Source of the DNA: Thauera sp.
GTDB lineage: Bacteria; Pseudomonadota; Gammaproteobacteria; Burkholderiales; Rhodocyclaceae
Direction of reading: 5' to 3'
Assembly: GCA_017302295.1 (NCBI GenBank)
Contig: JAFLDS010000001.1
Span: forward strand, 397,771 to 461,770
Length of the DNA: 64,000 bases
How positions within the stretch are numbered: position 1 is the first letter of the stretch; each line of letters starts with the position of its first letter. A program made the translations under genes and the position numbers. This document shows positions 9,834 to 19,160 of this stretch, in pieces. The notes beneath the pieces were generated by a model. The model was not told where the DNA came from. It worked only from the letters and a program-made list of their open reading frames with translations, and did not search any database.

Positions 9834-10585
9834 TCGAACTCGGCGTCAATATCGACCACGTCGCCACGCTGCGCCAGGCGCGCCGCACCTGGGAACCCGA
9901 TCCGGTGTGGGCTGCGGTGGAAGCCCACCTTGGCGGAGCCGACGGCATCACCGTCCATCTGCGCGAAGACCGCCGCCACATCAACGACGACGACGTGCGC
10001 AAGCTGCGCGAGCTCACCCAGGTCAAGCTGAACCTCGAGATGGCCGCTACCGACGAGATGGTCGGCATCGCCTGCCGCCTCAAACCCGAGATGGCGATGC
10101 TGGTGCCCGAGGGCCGCCACGAGGTCACCACCGAAGGCGGGCTGGACATCGTCGGCCAGGAGGCGCGGCTGAAGGACGTCATCGCGCGGCTCGCCGACGC
10201 CGGCATCGTCACCAGCGTGTTCATCGACGCCGAGATCCCGCAGATCGAGGCCGCGGCGCGCATCGGCGCGCGCGTGTGCGAGATCCACACCGGCCCCTAT
10301 GCGCACGCCTTCCACAACGCGGGCCGCGACGCCGAGGCCCCCGCGGTGCTGACCGAGCTGGCCAAGGTGAAGGCGGCCGGCGAGGCGGTGCGCGGACTCG
10401 GCATGCGCTTCAACGCCGGCCACGCGCTCAACTACTACAACGTGCAGCCGATCGCGCGGCTCGCGGGCGTGCGCGAACTGCACATCGGTCACGCAATCGT
10501 CAGCCGCTCGGTCTTCGTCGGCCTGCGCGAGGCGGTCGCCGAGATGAAGCGCCTGATGCGCGAGGCCGCGTCGCCGGCCGCCTGA
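9830..10585 (+). CDS. pdxJ: Pyridoxine 5'-phosphate synthase
   Basis: TIM-barrel enzyme of 251 aa that condenses 3-amino-1-hydroxyacetone phosphate with deoxyxylulose phosphate to make pyridoxine phosphate. It starts with the family hallmark [17 protein letters not shown], and the [15 protein letters not shown] and EIHTGPYA segments are present. GTG start at 9830 overlaps the recO stop; acpS follows after 17 bases, the standard pdxJ-acpS pair. Confidence 0.96.
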   Translation: MIELGVNIDHVATLRQARRTWEPDPVWAAVEAHLGGADGITVHLREDRRHINDDDVRKLRELTQVKLNLEMAATDEMVGIACRLKPEMAMLVPEGRHEVTTEGGLDIVGQEARLKDVIARLADAGIVTSVFIDAEIPQIEAAARIGARVCEIHTGPYAHAFHNAGRDAEAPAVLTELAKVKAAGEAVRGLGMRFNAGHALNYYNVQPIARLAGVRELHIGHAIVSRSVFVGLREAVAEMKRLMREAASPAA

Positions 10586-10602
10586 GCAGGAAGAGGGCGC
10601 AG

Positions 10603-10992
10603 ATGATCCACGGCATCGGCACCGACATCGTCCGCATCGAGCGCGTGCGCCGCGCGCTGGAGCGCCACGGCGAAGGCTTCGCGCTGCGCATCCTCGCCGA
10701 ATCCGAAGTCGAGGCCTGGCGCGCCAGCCGCGATCCTGCGCGCCTGCTCGCCAAGCGCTTCGCCGCCAAAGAAGCCTTCGGCAAAGCGCTCGGTACCGGT
10801 GTCGCGGTGCCGGCGACGCTGCATGCGGTGGCGGTCGGGCACGACGAGGCCGGAAAGCCGCATTACCGCTATGGCGACGGGCTTGCGGCCTACATGTCGG
10901 AACGCGGTCTCGGCGCCCACCTCAGCCTGACCGACGAAGACGACTACGTGGTCGCCTTCGCGGTGATCGAGAGACAGCCGCCCACCCTGTAG
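10603..10992 (+). CDS. acpS: Holo-[acyl-carrier-protein] synthase
   Basis: Phosphopantetheinyl transferase of 129 aa that activates acyl carrier protein for lipid synthesis. The N-terminus MIHGIGTDIVRIERV and the magnesium/CoA motif RFAAKEAFGKALGTG are both present, as is the C-terminal HLSLTDEDDYVVAFAV. The start at 10603 is fixed by the conserved N-terminus. Its stop codon (TAG, 10990-10992) lies inside the left arm of a large inverted repeat. Confidence 0.95.
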   Translation: MIHGIGTDIVRIERVRRALERHGEGFALRILAESEVEAWRASRDPARLLAKRFAAKEAFGKALGTGVAVPATLHAVAVGHDEAGKPHYRYGDGLAAYMSERGLGAHLSLTDEDDYVVAFAVIERQPPTL

Positions 10993-11045
10993 GAGCGGAC
11001 CTGGCCGCGATTTCGTTCGCCGATCGCGGCCAGGTCCGCTCCTAC
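10989..11045. repeat. 23-bp inverted repeat, REP-like/terminator
   Basis: Two perfect 23-base arms (GTAGGAGCGGACCTGGCCGC with its reverse complement) surround an 11-base loop. GTAGGAGCGGNC-type palindromes are scattered intergenic elements in pseudomonads and related betaproteobacteria, so this is probably a REP-like element that also acts as a terminator after acpS. The acpS stop codon is part of the left arm. Confidence 0.8.
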
Positions 11046-11067
11046 ATCCTTGCGTTCGACCAACACC

Positions 11068-12213
11068 ATGAACAGCCCCATCCTCCGCCCCCGCGGCCCC
11101 GTCATGATCGACGTGGCCGGCACCGAGCTCACCGACGACGAACGCCAGCGCCTGCTCGACCCGCTGGTCGGCGGTGTGATCCTGTTCGCGCGCAACTTCC
11201 GTGACTCCGAACAGCTCGCCGCACTCACCCGCGACATCCGCACGCTGCGCGACCCGGCGCTGATCATCGCCGTCGACCATGAAGGCGGCAGGGTGCAGCG
11301 CTTCCGCAGCGACGGCTTCACCCGCCTGCCGGCCATGCGCAGCCTCGGCACGCTGTGGGACGAGGACCACCTCGCCGCCCTCGACGCCGCCCGCGCCACC
11401 GGCTACGTGCTGGCCGCCGAACTGCTCGCCCACGGCGTCGACCTCAGCTTCACCCCGGTGCTCGACCTCGATTACGGCGTCAGCCGCGCCATCGGCAACC
11501 GCGCCTTCCACCGCGACCCGCAGGTCACCGCCAGCCTGGCCCAGGCGCTCGCCGCGGGCATGGCGGAAGCTGGCATGGGCTGCGTCGGCAAGCACTTCCC
11601 GGGTCACGGCTACGTCGAAGCCGATTCGCATCACGACGTACCGGTCGACCAGCGCGACTTCGACACCCTCTGGGCCGAAGACATCGCTCCCTACCGCCAC
11701 CGCCTCGGCCGCCAGCTCGCCGGCGTGATGCCCGCCCACGTCATCTACCCCAACGCCGACCCCAGCCCCGAACCCATGCCCGCCGGCTTCTCGGCGTTCT
11801 GGCTGAAGACCGTGCTGCGTGAACGCCTCGGCTTCAAGGGCGTGATCTTCAGCGACGACCTCAACATGGAAGGCGCACGCGTCGCCGGCGACATCGTCGG
11901 CCGCGCCAAGGCGGCCTACGCCGCCGGCTGCGACATGCTGTTGGTGTGCAACCGCCCCGATCTCGCCAAGGAACTGCTCGATCGCTGGGCGCCGGCTCCC
12001 GACCCCGAAAACCTCGCACGCCTGGCCACGATCGTCCCGACCTCCGCCCGACCGGCGTGGCTGACCGACCCCTTCGCACTGGAACTTCATCCTGCTTATG
12101 TTCAGGCGCGCGAGCGGGTCATGGTCATCCCGGAAGACACGAGCAGCGTGTCGACCATGACCGCATCGACGATCGGCCAGCAACGCACCGAAGTGCTGCG
12201 CAAGGACGGATAA
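11068..12213 (+). CDS. nagZ: Beta-N-acetylhexosaminidase NagZ
   Basis: Cytoplasmic family-3 glycoside hydrolase of 381 aa in peptidoglycan recycling; it removes N-acetylglucosamine from anhydromuropeptides. The family signature KHFPGHG is at about residues 175-181, followed by the SHHDVP loop that carries the unusual catalytic His/Asp pair. ATG at 11068 gives the normal N-terminus (MNSPILRPRGPVMIDVAG). The last 40 or so residues are polar and look disordered. Confidence 0.93.
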   Translation: MNSPILRPRGPVMIDVAGTELTDDERQRLLDPLVGGVILFARNFRDSEQLAALTRDIRTLRDPALIIAVDHEGGRVQRFRSDGFTRLPAMRSLGTLWDEDHLAALDAARATGYVLAAELLAHGVDLSFTPVLDLDYGVSRAIGNRAFHRDPQVTASLAQALAAGMAEAGMGCVGKHFPGHGYVEADSHHDVPVDQRDFDTLWAEDIAPYRHRLGRQLAGVMPAHVIYPNADPSPEPMPAGFSAFWLKTVLRERLGFKGVIFSDDLNMEGARVAGDIVGRAKAAYAAGCDMLLVCNRPDLAKELLDRWAPAPDPENLARLATIVPTSARPAWLTDPFALELHPAYVQARERVMVIPEDTSSVSTMTASTIGQQRTEVLRKDG

Positions 12214-12250
12214 TCCGGCGGATCGACAACGCGGCGATCACGAACCAGGC

Positions 12251-12352
12251 TGGATTGCGTGCGGGGTGTTCGTGGCGCAGGCGAGGACTGTCTGAGTGAG
12301 CGCAGCGAACGAGTTCCGCAGCCTGCAGAACGAATTCCCCGTGCGCAATCCA
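12251..12352. repeat. Long imperfect inverted repeat between nagZ and uvrC
   Basis: The outer arms TGGATTGC / GCAATCCA (12251-12258 and 12345-12352) enclose further matching blocks, including GCAGGC / GCCTGC, on a foldable 102-base stretch. It begins 37 bases after nagZ and ends 38 bases before uvrC. It could be a dispersed intergenic element or a transcript hairpin; no coding potential is seen. Confidence 0.55.
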
Positions 12353-12390
12353 ACGCACTGACGGTTTTCAGAAGCCGCCCAGCACCGACC

Positions 12391-14208
12391 ATGACCGACC
12401 CGACGCCCACCCCCGCCTTCGACGCCAAGACCTTCCTCCGCACCCTCACCGAGGAGCCCGGCGTCTATCGCATGATCGGCGCCGAGGACAAGGTCCTCTA
12501 CGTCGGCAAGGCGAAGAACCTCAAGCGCCGCGTCTCCAGCTACTTCCAGAAGACGCTCTCCAGCCCGCGCATCGCCATGATGGTCGCGCAGATCCAGCGC
12601 GTCGACATCACCGCCACCCGCTCCGAGGCCGAGGCCCTGATCCTCGAGAACAACCTCATCAAGAGCCTCGCCCCGCGCTACAACATCCTCTTCCGCGACG
12701 ACAAGACCTACCCCTACATCGAACTCTCGGGCGACGACTTCCCAAGACTTGCCTACCACCGCGGCGCCTTCACCAAGGGCGCGCGCTACTTCGGTCCTTT
12801 CCCCAACGCCTGGGCCGTGCGCGAAAGCATCCACCTGCTGCAGAAAACCTTCCAGTTGCGCACCTGCGAGAACACCGTCTTCCAGAACCGCTCGCGCCCG
12901 TGCCTGCTGCAGCAGATCAAGCGCTGCACCGGCCCCTGCGTCGGCCTCATCGAAAAGGACGACTACGCCGCCGACGTCAAGCTCGCCGCGCGCTTCCTCG
13001 ACGGGCAAGCCAGCGAAGTCATCGACGACCTCACCGCCCGGATGCAGAACGCCGCCGAGCGCCTCGCCTTCGAGGAAGCCGCCGCCTGCCGCGACCAGGT
13101 GCGCGTGCTGCAGGCCGTGCTGCACAAGCAGTTCGTCGATAGCCGCAAGGACGAAGACGTCGACATCCTCGCAGCGGTCGAGGAGGGCGGGCTCACCTGC
13201 GTCAACATCGCCATGGTGCGGGGCGGCCGCCACCTCGGCGACAGACCGCAGTTCCCCAGCGGCGCCGCGGTGTCCGGCGCCGAGGACAGCCTGCTCGCCT
13301 TCGTCGAGCAGCACTACAGCCAGCACCCCATCCCGGCGCGCATCCTGGTGAACCTCGCCCCCGAACCGCTGCGCGAGACCATGGCCGAGATCGCCGACCC
13401 GCCGCCTGGCGTCGTGCAACCCCGTTTCGCCGCGGAAAAGGCCTGGATGGAAATGGCCGAGAAGAACGCGCGGCTCGCCATCCAGACCCGCGCGCGCGAC
13501 ACCGGCCGGCTGGAGGCGCGGCTCGACGCGCTGCGCGAGGCGCTGGAACTCGAGGACGCGCCGCAGCGCATCGAATGCTTCGACATCAGCCACACCATGG
13601 GTGAGGCCACCGTAGCGTCGTGCGTGGTGTGCGAAGCCGGCGCGATGAAGAATTCGGAATATCGCCGCTACAACATCACCGGCATCACGCCGGGCGACGA
13701 CTTCGCCGCCATGCGCCAGGCACTTGAGCGCCGCTACGGCAAGGTCGCGGCGGGGGAGGGCGTGTGCCCCGACCTGATCCTGATCGACGGCGGTAAGGGC
13801 CAGGTCAGCGCAGCGCGCGAGATCCTCGCCGAAGTCGGGCTCGAGTCGGTTCGCATGGTCGGCGTGGCCAAGGGCGAAGGGCGCAAGGCCGGCCTGGAGA
13901 CGCTGATCTTCCCCGATGGCCGCGAAGACCTGGCGTTGGGCGGCGAATCCGCCGCGCTGCACTTGATCGTCGAGATCCGCGACGAGGCCCACCGTTTCGC
14001 CATCACCGGCCACCGCGCCAAGCGCGGCAAGGCCCGCATCGGATCGAAACTCGAAGACATCCCCGGCGTCGGCCCCTCACGGCGGCGCAACCTGCTCGCC
14101 GCCTTCGGCGGTCTCGATGGCGTGCGCAACGCCACCGTAGAGGACCTGTGCCGGGTGGACGGCGTCAACCGCAGGCTCGCCGAACAGATCCACGCCGCCT
14201 TGCACTGA
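12391..14208 (+). CDS. uvrC: Excinuclease ABC subunit C
   Basis: Nuclease subunit of nucleotide excision repair, 605 aa. The GIY-YIG domain is at about 20-100 (EEPGVYRMIGAEDKVLYVGK), a UVR motif near 200-235, the RNase-H-like second nuclease domain at about 380-530 (ECFDISHTMGE, LILIDGGKGQ), and two helix-hairpin-helix motifs end the protein. The ATG at 12391 is chosen over an upstream in-frame start inside the repeat region. This is the chromosomal uvrC; the window's uvrB and uvrA are extra copies on the mobile element. Confidence 0.96.
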   Translation: MTDPTPTPAFDAKTFLRTLTEEPGVYRMIGAEDKVLYVGKAKNLKRRVSSYFQKTLSSPRIAMMVAQIQRVDITATRSEAEALILENNLIKSLAPRYNILFRDDKTYPYIELSGDDFPRLAYHRGAFTKGARYFGPFPNAWAVRESIHLLQKTFQLRTCENTVFQNRSRPCLLQQIKRCTGPCVGLIEKDDYAADVKLAARFLDGQASEVIDDLTARMQNAAERLAFEEAAACRDQVRVLQAVLHKQFVDSRKDEDVDILAAVEEGGLTCVNIAMVRGGRHLGDRPQFPSGAAVSGAEDSLLAFVEQHYSQHPIPARILVNLAPEPLRETMAEIADPPPGVVQPRFAAEKAWMEMAEKNARLAIQTRARDTGRLEARLDALREALELEDAPQRIECFDISHTMGEATVASCVVCEAGAMKNSEYRRYNITGITPGDDFAAMRQALERRYGKVAAGEGVCPDLILIDGGKGQVSAAREILAEVGLESVRMVGVAKGEGRKAGLETLIFPDGREDLALGGESAALHLIVEIRDEAHRFAITGHRAKRGKARIGSKLEDIPGVGPSRRRNLLAAFGGLDGVRNATVEDLCRVDGVNRRLAEQIHAALH

Positions 14209-14232
14209 ACGGCGCCCGGGAGGGGCGCAGCC

Positions 14233-16815
14233 ATGGACGACACCCACGTTCCCGCCTTTGCCCCCACTACCGGCCTGCCCGGGCTCGATGCCGTGCTACG
14301 CGGCGTGCAGCGCGGCGACAACATCGTGTGGCAGATCCAGTCGCTGGACGAGTATCTCGCCCTGGTGCAGCCCTACGCCCGCGCCGCGCGAGCGCAGCGC
14401 CGGCGGCTGATCTATTTCCGCTTCGCCTCGCATGCGCCGCTGCTGGAGGCGGAAGAGGGCGTGGAGATCCACCATCCACGGCCGCAGGACGGTTTCGATG
14501 CCTTCGTGGACCAGGTGCATTCGGTGATCGAAGCGGCCGGGCGCGAGACGATGTATGTCTTCGATTGTCTGTCCGATCTGACCGAGAACTGGCAGTCGGA
14601 CCGCATGATGGGCAACTTCTTCCGCTTGACCTGCCCGCGCCTGTTCGACCTCGACACCGTCACCTACTTCGGTGTGTACCGCAACACCCATGCCGCCGAC
14701 GGCATGGACACCATCACCGACACCACCCAGTACCTGCTCGACGTGTTCCGGTGCCGCGGCCGGCTTTATGTCCGGCCGATCAAGGTCCAGCACCGCTCGG
14801 CGGCGGTGATGAACCTGATCCACGCCTGGGAGGAGGGGGATCGTTTCCGGCCGGTGGCCGACAGCGGCACGGTGTCGGAGATCCTTGCCGGTTCGGGCTG
14901 GGCGGGCCTGGAAGGCAGCGCCGTCGTCAGCCACTGGGACCGCCAGTTCGCCACCGCGCGCGGACTCGTCGCCTGGCGTCAGGCCGGCGAAGGCGGTGGT
15001 CTGGTCGCAGACGAGGCGGCCAGCTTTTCGCGCCTGAGCCGGCTGCTGTTTCCGGAAGACGAAGGCCTGCTGCGGCTGATCGAGCGCTACCTGTGGCTGG
15101 AGGATCTGCCCGCCATCCGCGCCCGCATGATCGGCATCGGCTCCATCGGCGGAAAGGCGGCCGGCATGCTGCTGGCGCGGGCCATCCTGCGTCACGACCT
15201 GCCCGCTCTGCACGAGCGCCTCGAGGCGCACGACTCCTTCTTCGTCGGCACCGAGGTCTTCGACACCTTCTTCGTCCATAACCGGCTGTGGTGGATCCGT
15301 CGCCAGCAGCGCGAGCCGGACACTTTCCTGCAGGGGCTGGACGACGCGCGCGAGCGCGTCCTGCAGGGTGTTTTTCCGGCCTCGACCGTGCGCCAGTTCG
15401 AGGCCATGCTGGATTACTTCGGCGAGTGGCCCTTCATCGTGCGCTCCAGCTCGCGGCTGGAGGACCGCTACGGCAACGCCTTCGCCGGCCAGTACGACAG
15501 CGTGTTCTGTGTGAATCAGGGCCCGCGCGACAAGCGCCTCGCCGACCTGCTCGATGCGGTGCGCCAGGTCTATGCCAGCACGCTGAGCGAGCAGGCGCTG
15601 CGCTACCGTCAGCGCCGCGGTTTGCTGAACGAGCATGAGCAGATGGCGCTGCTGATCATGCGGGTGTCGGGCACCGCCGGGCGGCGCTACTTCCATCCGC
15701 ACGCAGCCGGGGTCGGCCTGTCGGTGAACCCCTATCCGTGGAATCCGCAGATCGATATGCGCGCCGGCGTTCTGCGGCTGGTGGCGGGGCTGGGCACGCG
15801 CGCGGTGGATCGAAGCGATGACGACTACACGCGGCTGATCGCGCTCAATGCCCCGTTGCTGCGTCCCGAGACCCACTTCGGCGCCATCGCCCGCCATGCC
15901 CAGCGGCGCATGGATGCCCTCGACCTGCAGCAGAACCGGCTGGTGAGCGGTCCGTTCGCCGAGATGGTGAAGGCTGCGGATGACTTCCCCTTCGCGCTGT
16001 TCACCAGTCGCGATACCAGCCGCGAGCGCGACGATGGCCCCGCCTTCCTGACCTTCGACGGGCTGGTGGCGCGCACCGACTTCGTCGACGACATGCGCGC
16101 GCTGCTCGCCACCCTGCATGCCGCCTACGCTCATCCGGTGGAAGTCGAGTTCGCGCTCAACTTCACGTCGGGTGGCGGCTACCGCATCAATCTGCTGCAG
16201 TGCCGTCCGATGCAGATCCGCAACAGCGACGGCGCCAGCGCGGTGCAGCCGCCGGCGGGCGTGCCGCAAGTGCTGGCCGCGCGCGGCGCGGTGATCGGGC
16301 CGGGGCGGGTGATCCAGCCGGAGCGCATCGTGCTGGTGCGTCCCGCGCAGTATGGCCGCCTCGGCCAGGCCGACCGCCTTGCCGTGACGCGTGTGCTCGG
16401 CCGCCTCAACCAGGCCAGCGCGGGGCGCTGCCTGCTGGTGCTGGGGCCGGGCCGCTGGGGTTCGCGCGACCTGTGGCTGGGCATTCCGGTCGTCTTCGCC
16501 GATATCAACCACGTCGCCGCGCTGTGCGAGATCGTCGCCATGCACGACAACCTGGTGCCCGACGTATCGCTCGGCACCCACTTCCTGAACGAGCTGATCG
16601 AGGCGGACATGCTGTACTTCGCGCTCTTCCCCAAGCTCGCCGGCAACCATCTCGACGAGGAGGCGCTGTGTGGCCTCCCCAACCGGCTCGTCGAGCTGCT
16701 GCCCGATGCAGCGCGCTGGGCCGACATCGTGCATGTGATCGACCTCGAGCGCGCTGGGGCGACCCTTTACGCCGATGCGGAGCGGCAGCGCGTCGTGTTG
16801 ACCCTGGGCGCCTGA
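14233..16815 (+). CDS. PEP/pyruvate-dikinase ATP-grasp domain protein with KaiC-like N-terminus
   Basis: Protein of 860 aa with an unusual build. Residues 1 to about 230 resemble a KaiC/RecA-like fold (TTGLPGLDAVLRGVQRGDN), but the expected Walker A lysine loop is replaced by a GDNIVWQIQSLDEY segment. Residues about 295-660 match the nucleotide-binding domain of PEP synthase/pyruvate phosphate dikinase (IGGKAAGM; RSSSRLEDRYGNAFAGQY; ending LLQCRPMQIRN). The phosphohistidine motif and the PEP-binding TIM barrel are not seen; instead about 190 residues without recognised motifs end the protein. It is probably a phosphotransfer or signalling derivative rather than a true PEP synthase. A GGGAGGGG ribosome site precedes the ATG. 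Function is unknown. Confidence 0.75.
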   Translation: MDDTHVPAFAPTTGLPGLDAVLRGVQRGDNIVWQIQSLDEYLALVQPYARAARAQRRRLIYFRFASHAPLLEAEEGVEIHHPRPQDGFDAFVDQVHSVIEAAGRETMYVFDCLSDLTENWQSDRMMGNFFRLTCPRLFDLDTVTYFGVYRNTHAADGMDTITDTTQYLLDVFRCRGRLYVRPIKVQHRSAAVMNLIHAWEEGDRFRPVADSGTVSEILAGSGWAGLEGSAVVSHWDRQFATARGLVAWRQAGEGGGLVADEAASFSRLSRLLFPEDEGLLRLIERYLWLEDLPAIRARMIGIGSIGGKAAGMLLARAILRHDLPALHERLEAHDSFFVGTEVFDTFFVHNRLWWIRRQQREPDTFLQGLDDARERVLQGVFPASTVRQFEAMLDYFGEWPFIVRSSSRLEDRYGNAFAGQYDSVFCVNQGPRDKRLADLLDAVRQVYASTLSEQALRYRQRRGLLNEHEQMALLIMRVSGTAGRRYFHPHAAGVGLSVNPYPWNPQIDMRAGVLRLVAGLGTRAVDRSDDDYTRLIALNAPLLRPETHFGAIARHAQRRMDALDLQQNRLVSGPFAEMVKAADDFPFALFTSRDTSRERDDGPAFLTFDGLVARTDFVDDMRALLATLHAAYAHPVEVEFALNFTSGGGYRINLLQCRPMQIRNSDGASAVQPPAGVPQVLAARGAVIGPGRVIQPERIVLVRPAQYGRLGQADRLAVTRVLGRLNQASAGRCLLVLGPGRWGSRDLWLGIPVVFADINHVAALCEIVAMHDNLVPDVSLGTHFLNELIEADMLYFALFPKLAGNHLDEEALCGLPNRLVELLPDAARWADIVHVIDLERAGATLYADAERQRVVLTLGA

Positions 16816-16991
16816 ACGCGGGCGCGCGTTGCCGGTCGTAGGTCCGGGACAGCGCATGCACAAGCATGGGGCGTCTTGAGTAAGATTCGGAAAGACTGAA
16901 ATGATCTGCAATGATGCCCGGCCAGACGCGGCATCGCTCTTGCTCCTTCCTTTCACGGGGGAGGCGCTACGCCATTATTGGGAAACGCAAG

Positions 16992-19160
16992 ATGTGCGAC
17001 TTCAAAGACCCCGCCGGTTCGTCCCCTGTGCAAGACGCTGCGCCGCGCACGCTTTTCCCGCGCACACCCTTCCTCGCCGGCACCGATGTCGAGGCCAAGC
17101 GGCGGGAGTTGCTCGATTACTTCCACGCGACCTTCGACCGCTATGAGTCGCTGTTCGAGGTGCTGACCTGTGACGAGGCCTATTACAAAAAGCCGATCAG
17201 CCTGCGCCACCCGCTGATCTTCTACTTCGGCCACACCGCGACCTTCTTCATCAACAAGTTTCTGCTCGCCGGCCTGATCGAGCAGCGCATCGACCCGCGC
17301 CTCGAATCGATGTTCGCCGTCGGCGTGGACGAGATGAGCTGGGACGACCTCGACGACACCCGCTACGACTGGCCGACGGTGGCCGAGGTCGCCGACTACC
17401 GCAGGAAGGTGAGGGCGGTGGTCGACCGCGTGATCCGCGAGACGCCCTTCACGCTGCCGATCGGCTGGAAGGATCCGTTCTGGGTGGTGGTCATGGGCAT
17501 CGAGCACGAGCGCATCCACCTCGAGACCTCCTCGGTGCTGATGCGCCAGCACGCGCTGCAGTACGTGAAGCCCCATCCCGCCTGGCAGCCCTGCGCCGAG
17601 CATGGCGAGCCACCGCAGAACACCCTGGTCGCCATCCCCGCCGGCACGGTGACGCTGGGCCGTGCCTTCGACGAACCGATCTACGGCTGGGACAACGAAT
17701 ACGGCCATCATCGCGCCGAGGTGCCGGCCTTCCAGGCCGCGCGCTATCTGGTAACCAACCGCGAATATCTTGGCTTCGTCGAGGCTGGCGGCTATGCCGA
17801 CGACAGCGTCTGGGACGAGGAAGGCCTGGGCTGGAAGCGCTTCGCGCGCGCCGAGCATCCCACCTTCTGGGTGCCGGCTGCTGGCGGCTGGAAGCTGCGC
17901 CTGATGGCCGAGGAAGTGCCGATGCGCTGGGACTGGCCGGTGGAGGTCAATTGCCTGGAGGCGCGCGCCTTCTGCCGCTGGAAAGCGCGTCAAACCGGCC
18001 AGCCGGTGCGCCTGCCGACCGAGGACGAGTGGAATCGCATCCACGATCACGCCGGCCTGGCCGACGTGCCGCACGACGAGCCGGCGAACGCCAACCTGCA
18101 CCTCGACCACTGGGCCTCGAACTGCCCGGTGACGCGCTTCGCCCACGGCGAACTGTTCGATGTGGTCGGTAATGTCTGGCAGTGGTGCGAGACGCCGACC
18201 TATCCCTTCGACGGCTTCGACGTGCACCCGATCTACGACGACTTCACCACGCCGACCTTCGATGACCGCCACGGCATCATCAAGGGCGGCAGCTGGATCT
18301 CGGCGGGCAACGAATCGCGCCACGCCTCGCGCTACGCCTTCCGCCGCCACTTCTTCCAGCACGCGGGCTTCCGCTACATCGTCAGCGACGCGCCGGCGCT
18401 CAACCCGGCCTCGACCTACGAGACCGACGCGCTGCTGTCGCAGTACGCCGAGTTCCACTACGGCGACGAGGCCTTCGGCGTGCCCAACTTCCCGAAGGCG
18501 CTCGCCGACATCGCCATCGCGGCCCAGCGCCGTTTCGGCAAGGGCAAGTTCGGCCGCGCGCTGGACCTGGGCTGCGCCACCGGCCGTGCCAGCTTCGAGC
18601 TGGCACGCGCCTTCGAGCGCGTGGTCGGCATCGACTTTTCGGCGCGCTTCATCCAGGCCGGCGTCAAGCTCGCCGAAACCGGCGTGCTGCGCTACACGAT
18701 GCCCGACGAGGGCGAGCTGGTGACCTACCACGAGCGCCGGCTCGACGCGCTCGGCCTCGCTGCAACCGCCGGCCGCGTCGAGTTCTGGCAAGGCGACGCC
18801 TGCAACCTGAAGGACGTCTTCACTGGCTTCGACCTCATCCTCGCCGCCAACCTGATCGACCGCCTGTACAGCCCGCGCCGCTTCCTGGCCGACGTCACGC
18901 GCCGGCTCAACCCCGGCGGCCTGCTGCTGCTCGCCTCGCCCTACACCTGGCTGGAAGAGCACACCAAGCGCGAGGAGTGGATCGGCGGCTTCAAGAAGGA
19001 CGGCGAGTCCTACACCACCCTCGACGGCCTGAAGGACCTGCTCGCCGCCGACTTCGAACTGGTGCAGGGGCCGCAGTCGGTGCCCTTCGTGATCCGCGAG
19101 ACGCGGCGCAAGCACCAGCACACCCTGTCCGAACTGACCATCTGGAGGCGCCGCGCATGA
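16992..19160 (+). CDS. ovoA: 5-histidylcysteine sulfoxide synthase / methyltransferase OvoA (ovothiol synthesis)
   Basis: Non-haem iron enzyme of 722 aa that joins histidine and cysteine oxidatively, the first step to the antioxidant ovothiol A. An N-terminal DinB-like domain carries the iron-binding HX3HXE motif (H172, H176, E178 in EHERIHLE). A formylglycine-generating/EgtB-like domain follows (about 210-480: DVVGNVWQWCETPT, IKGGSWISAGNESR). A fused SAM methyltransferase forms the C-terminus (LDLGCATGRASFELA). That three-domain layout is diagnostic of OvoA rather than EgtB. Start at 16992 has GGAAA nearby; upstream in-frame starts lack family-like sequence. Its stop overlaps the next gene. 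OvoB (the lyase) is not visible nearby. Confidence 0.9.
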   Translation: MCDFKDPAGSSPVQDAAPRTLFPRTPFLAGTDVEAKRRELLDYFHATFDRYESLFEVLTCDEAYYKKPISLRHPLIFYFGHTATFFINKFLLAGLIEQRIDPRLESMFAVGVDEMSWDDLDDTRYDWPTVAEVADYRRKVRAVVDRVIRETPFTLPIGWKDPFWVVVMGIEHERIHLETSSVLMRQHALQYVKPHPAWQPCAEHGEPPQNTLVAIPAGTVTLGRAFDEPIYGWDNEYGHHRAEVPAFQAARYLVTNREYLGFVEAGGYADDSVWDEEGLGWKRFARAEHPTFWVPAAGGWKLRLMAEEVPMRWDWPVEVNCLEARAFCRWKARQTGQPVRLPTEDEWNRIHDHAGLADVPHDEPANANLHLDHWASNCPVTRFAHGELFDVVGNVWQWCETPTYPFDGFDVHPIYDDFTTPTFDDRHGIIKGGSWISAGNESRHASRYAFRRHFFQHAGFRYIVSDAPALNPASTYETDALLSQYAEFHYGDEAFGVPNFPKALADIAIAAQRRFGKGKFGRALDLGCATGRASFELARAFERVVGIDFSARFIQAGVKLAETGVLRYTMPDEGELVTYHERRLDALGLAATAGRVEFWQGDACNLKDVFTGFDLILAANLIDRLYSPRRFLADVTRRLNPGGLLLLASPYTWLEEHTKREEWIGGFKKDGESYTTLDGLKDLLAADFELVQGPQSVPFVIRETRRKHQHTLSELTIWRRRA

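Noticed and set aside
14233-16815. Calling the gene ppsA (PEP synthase)
   Set aside because: The phosphohistidine and PEP-binding domains are missing, so PEP synthesis is not supported.
14296-16956. 886-aa open frame antisense to the PPDK-like gene
   Set aside because: Same reason; the sense frame shows clear ATP-grasp motifs.
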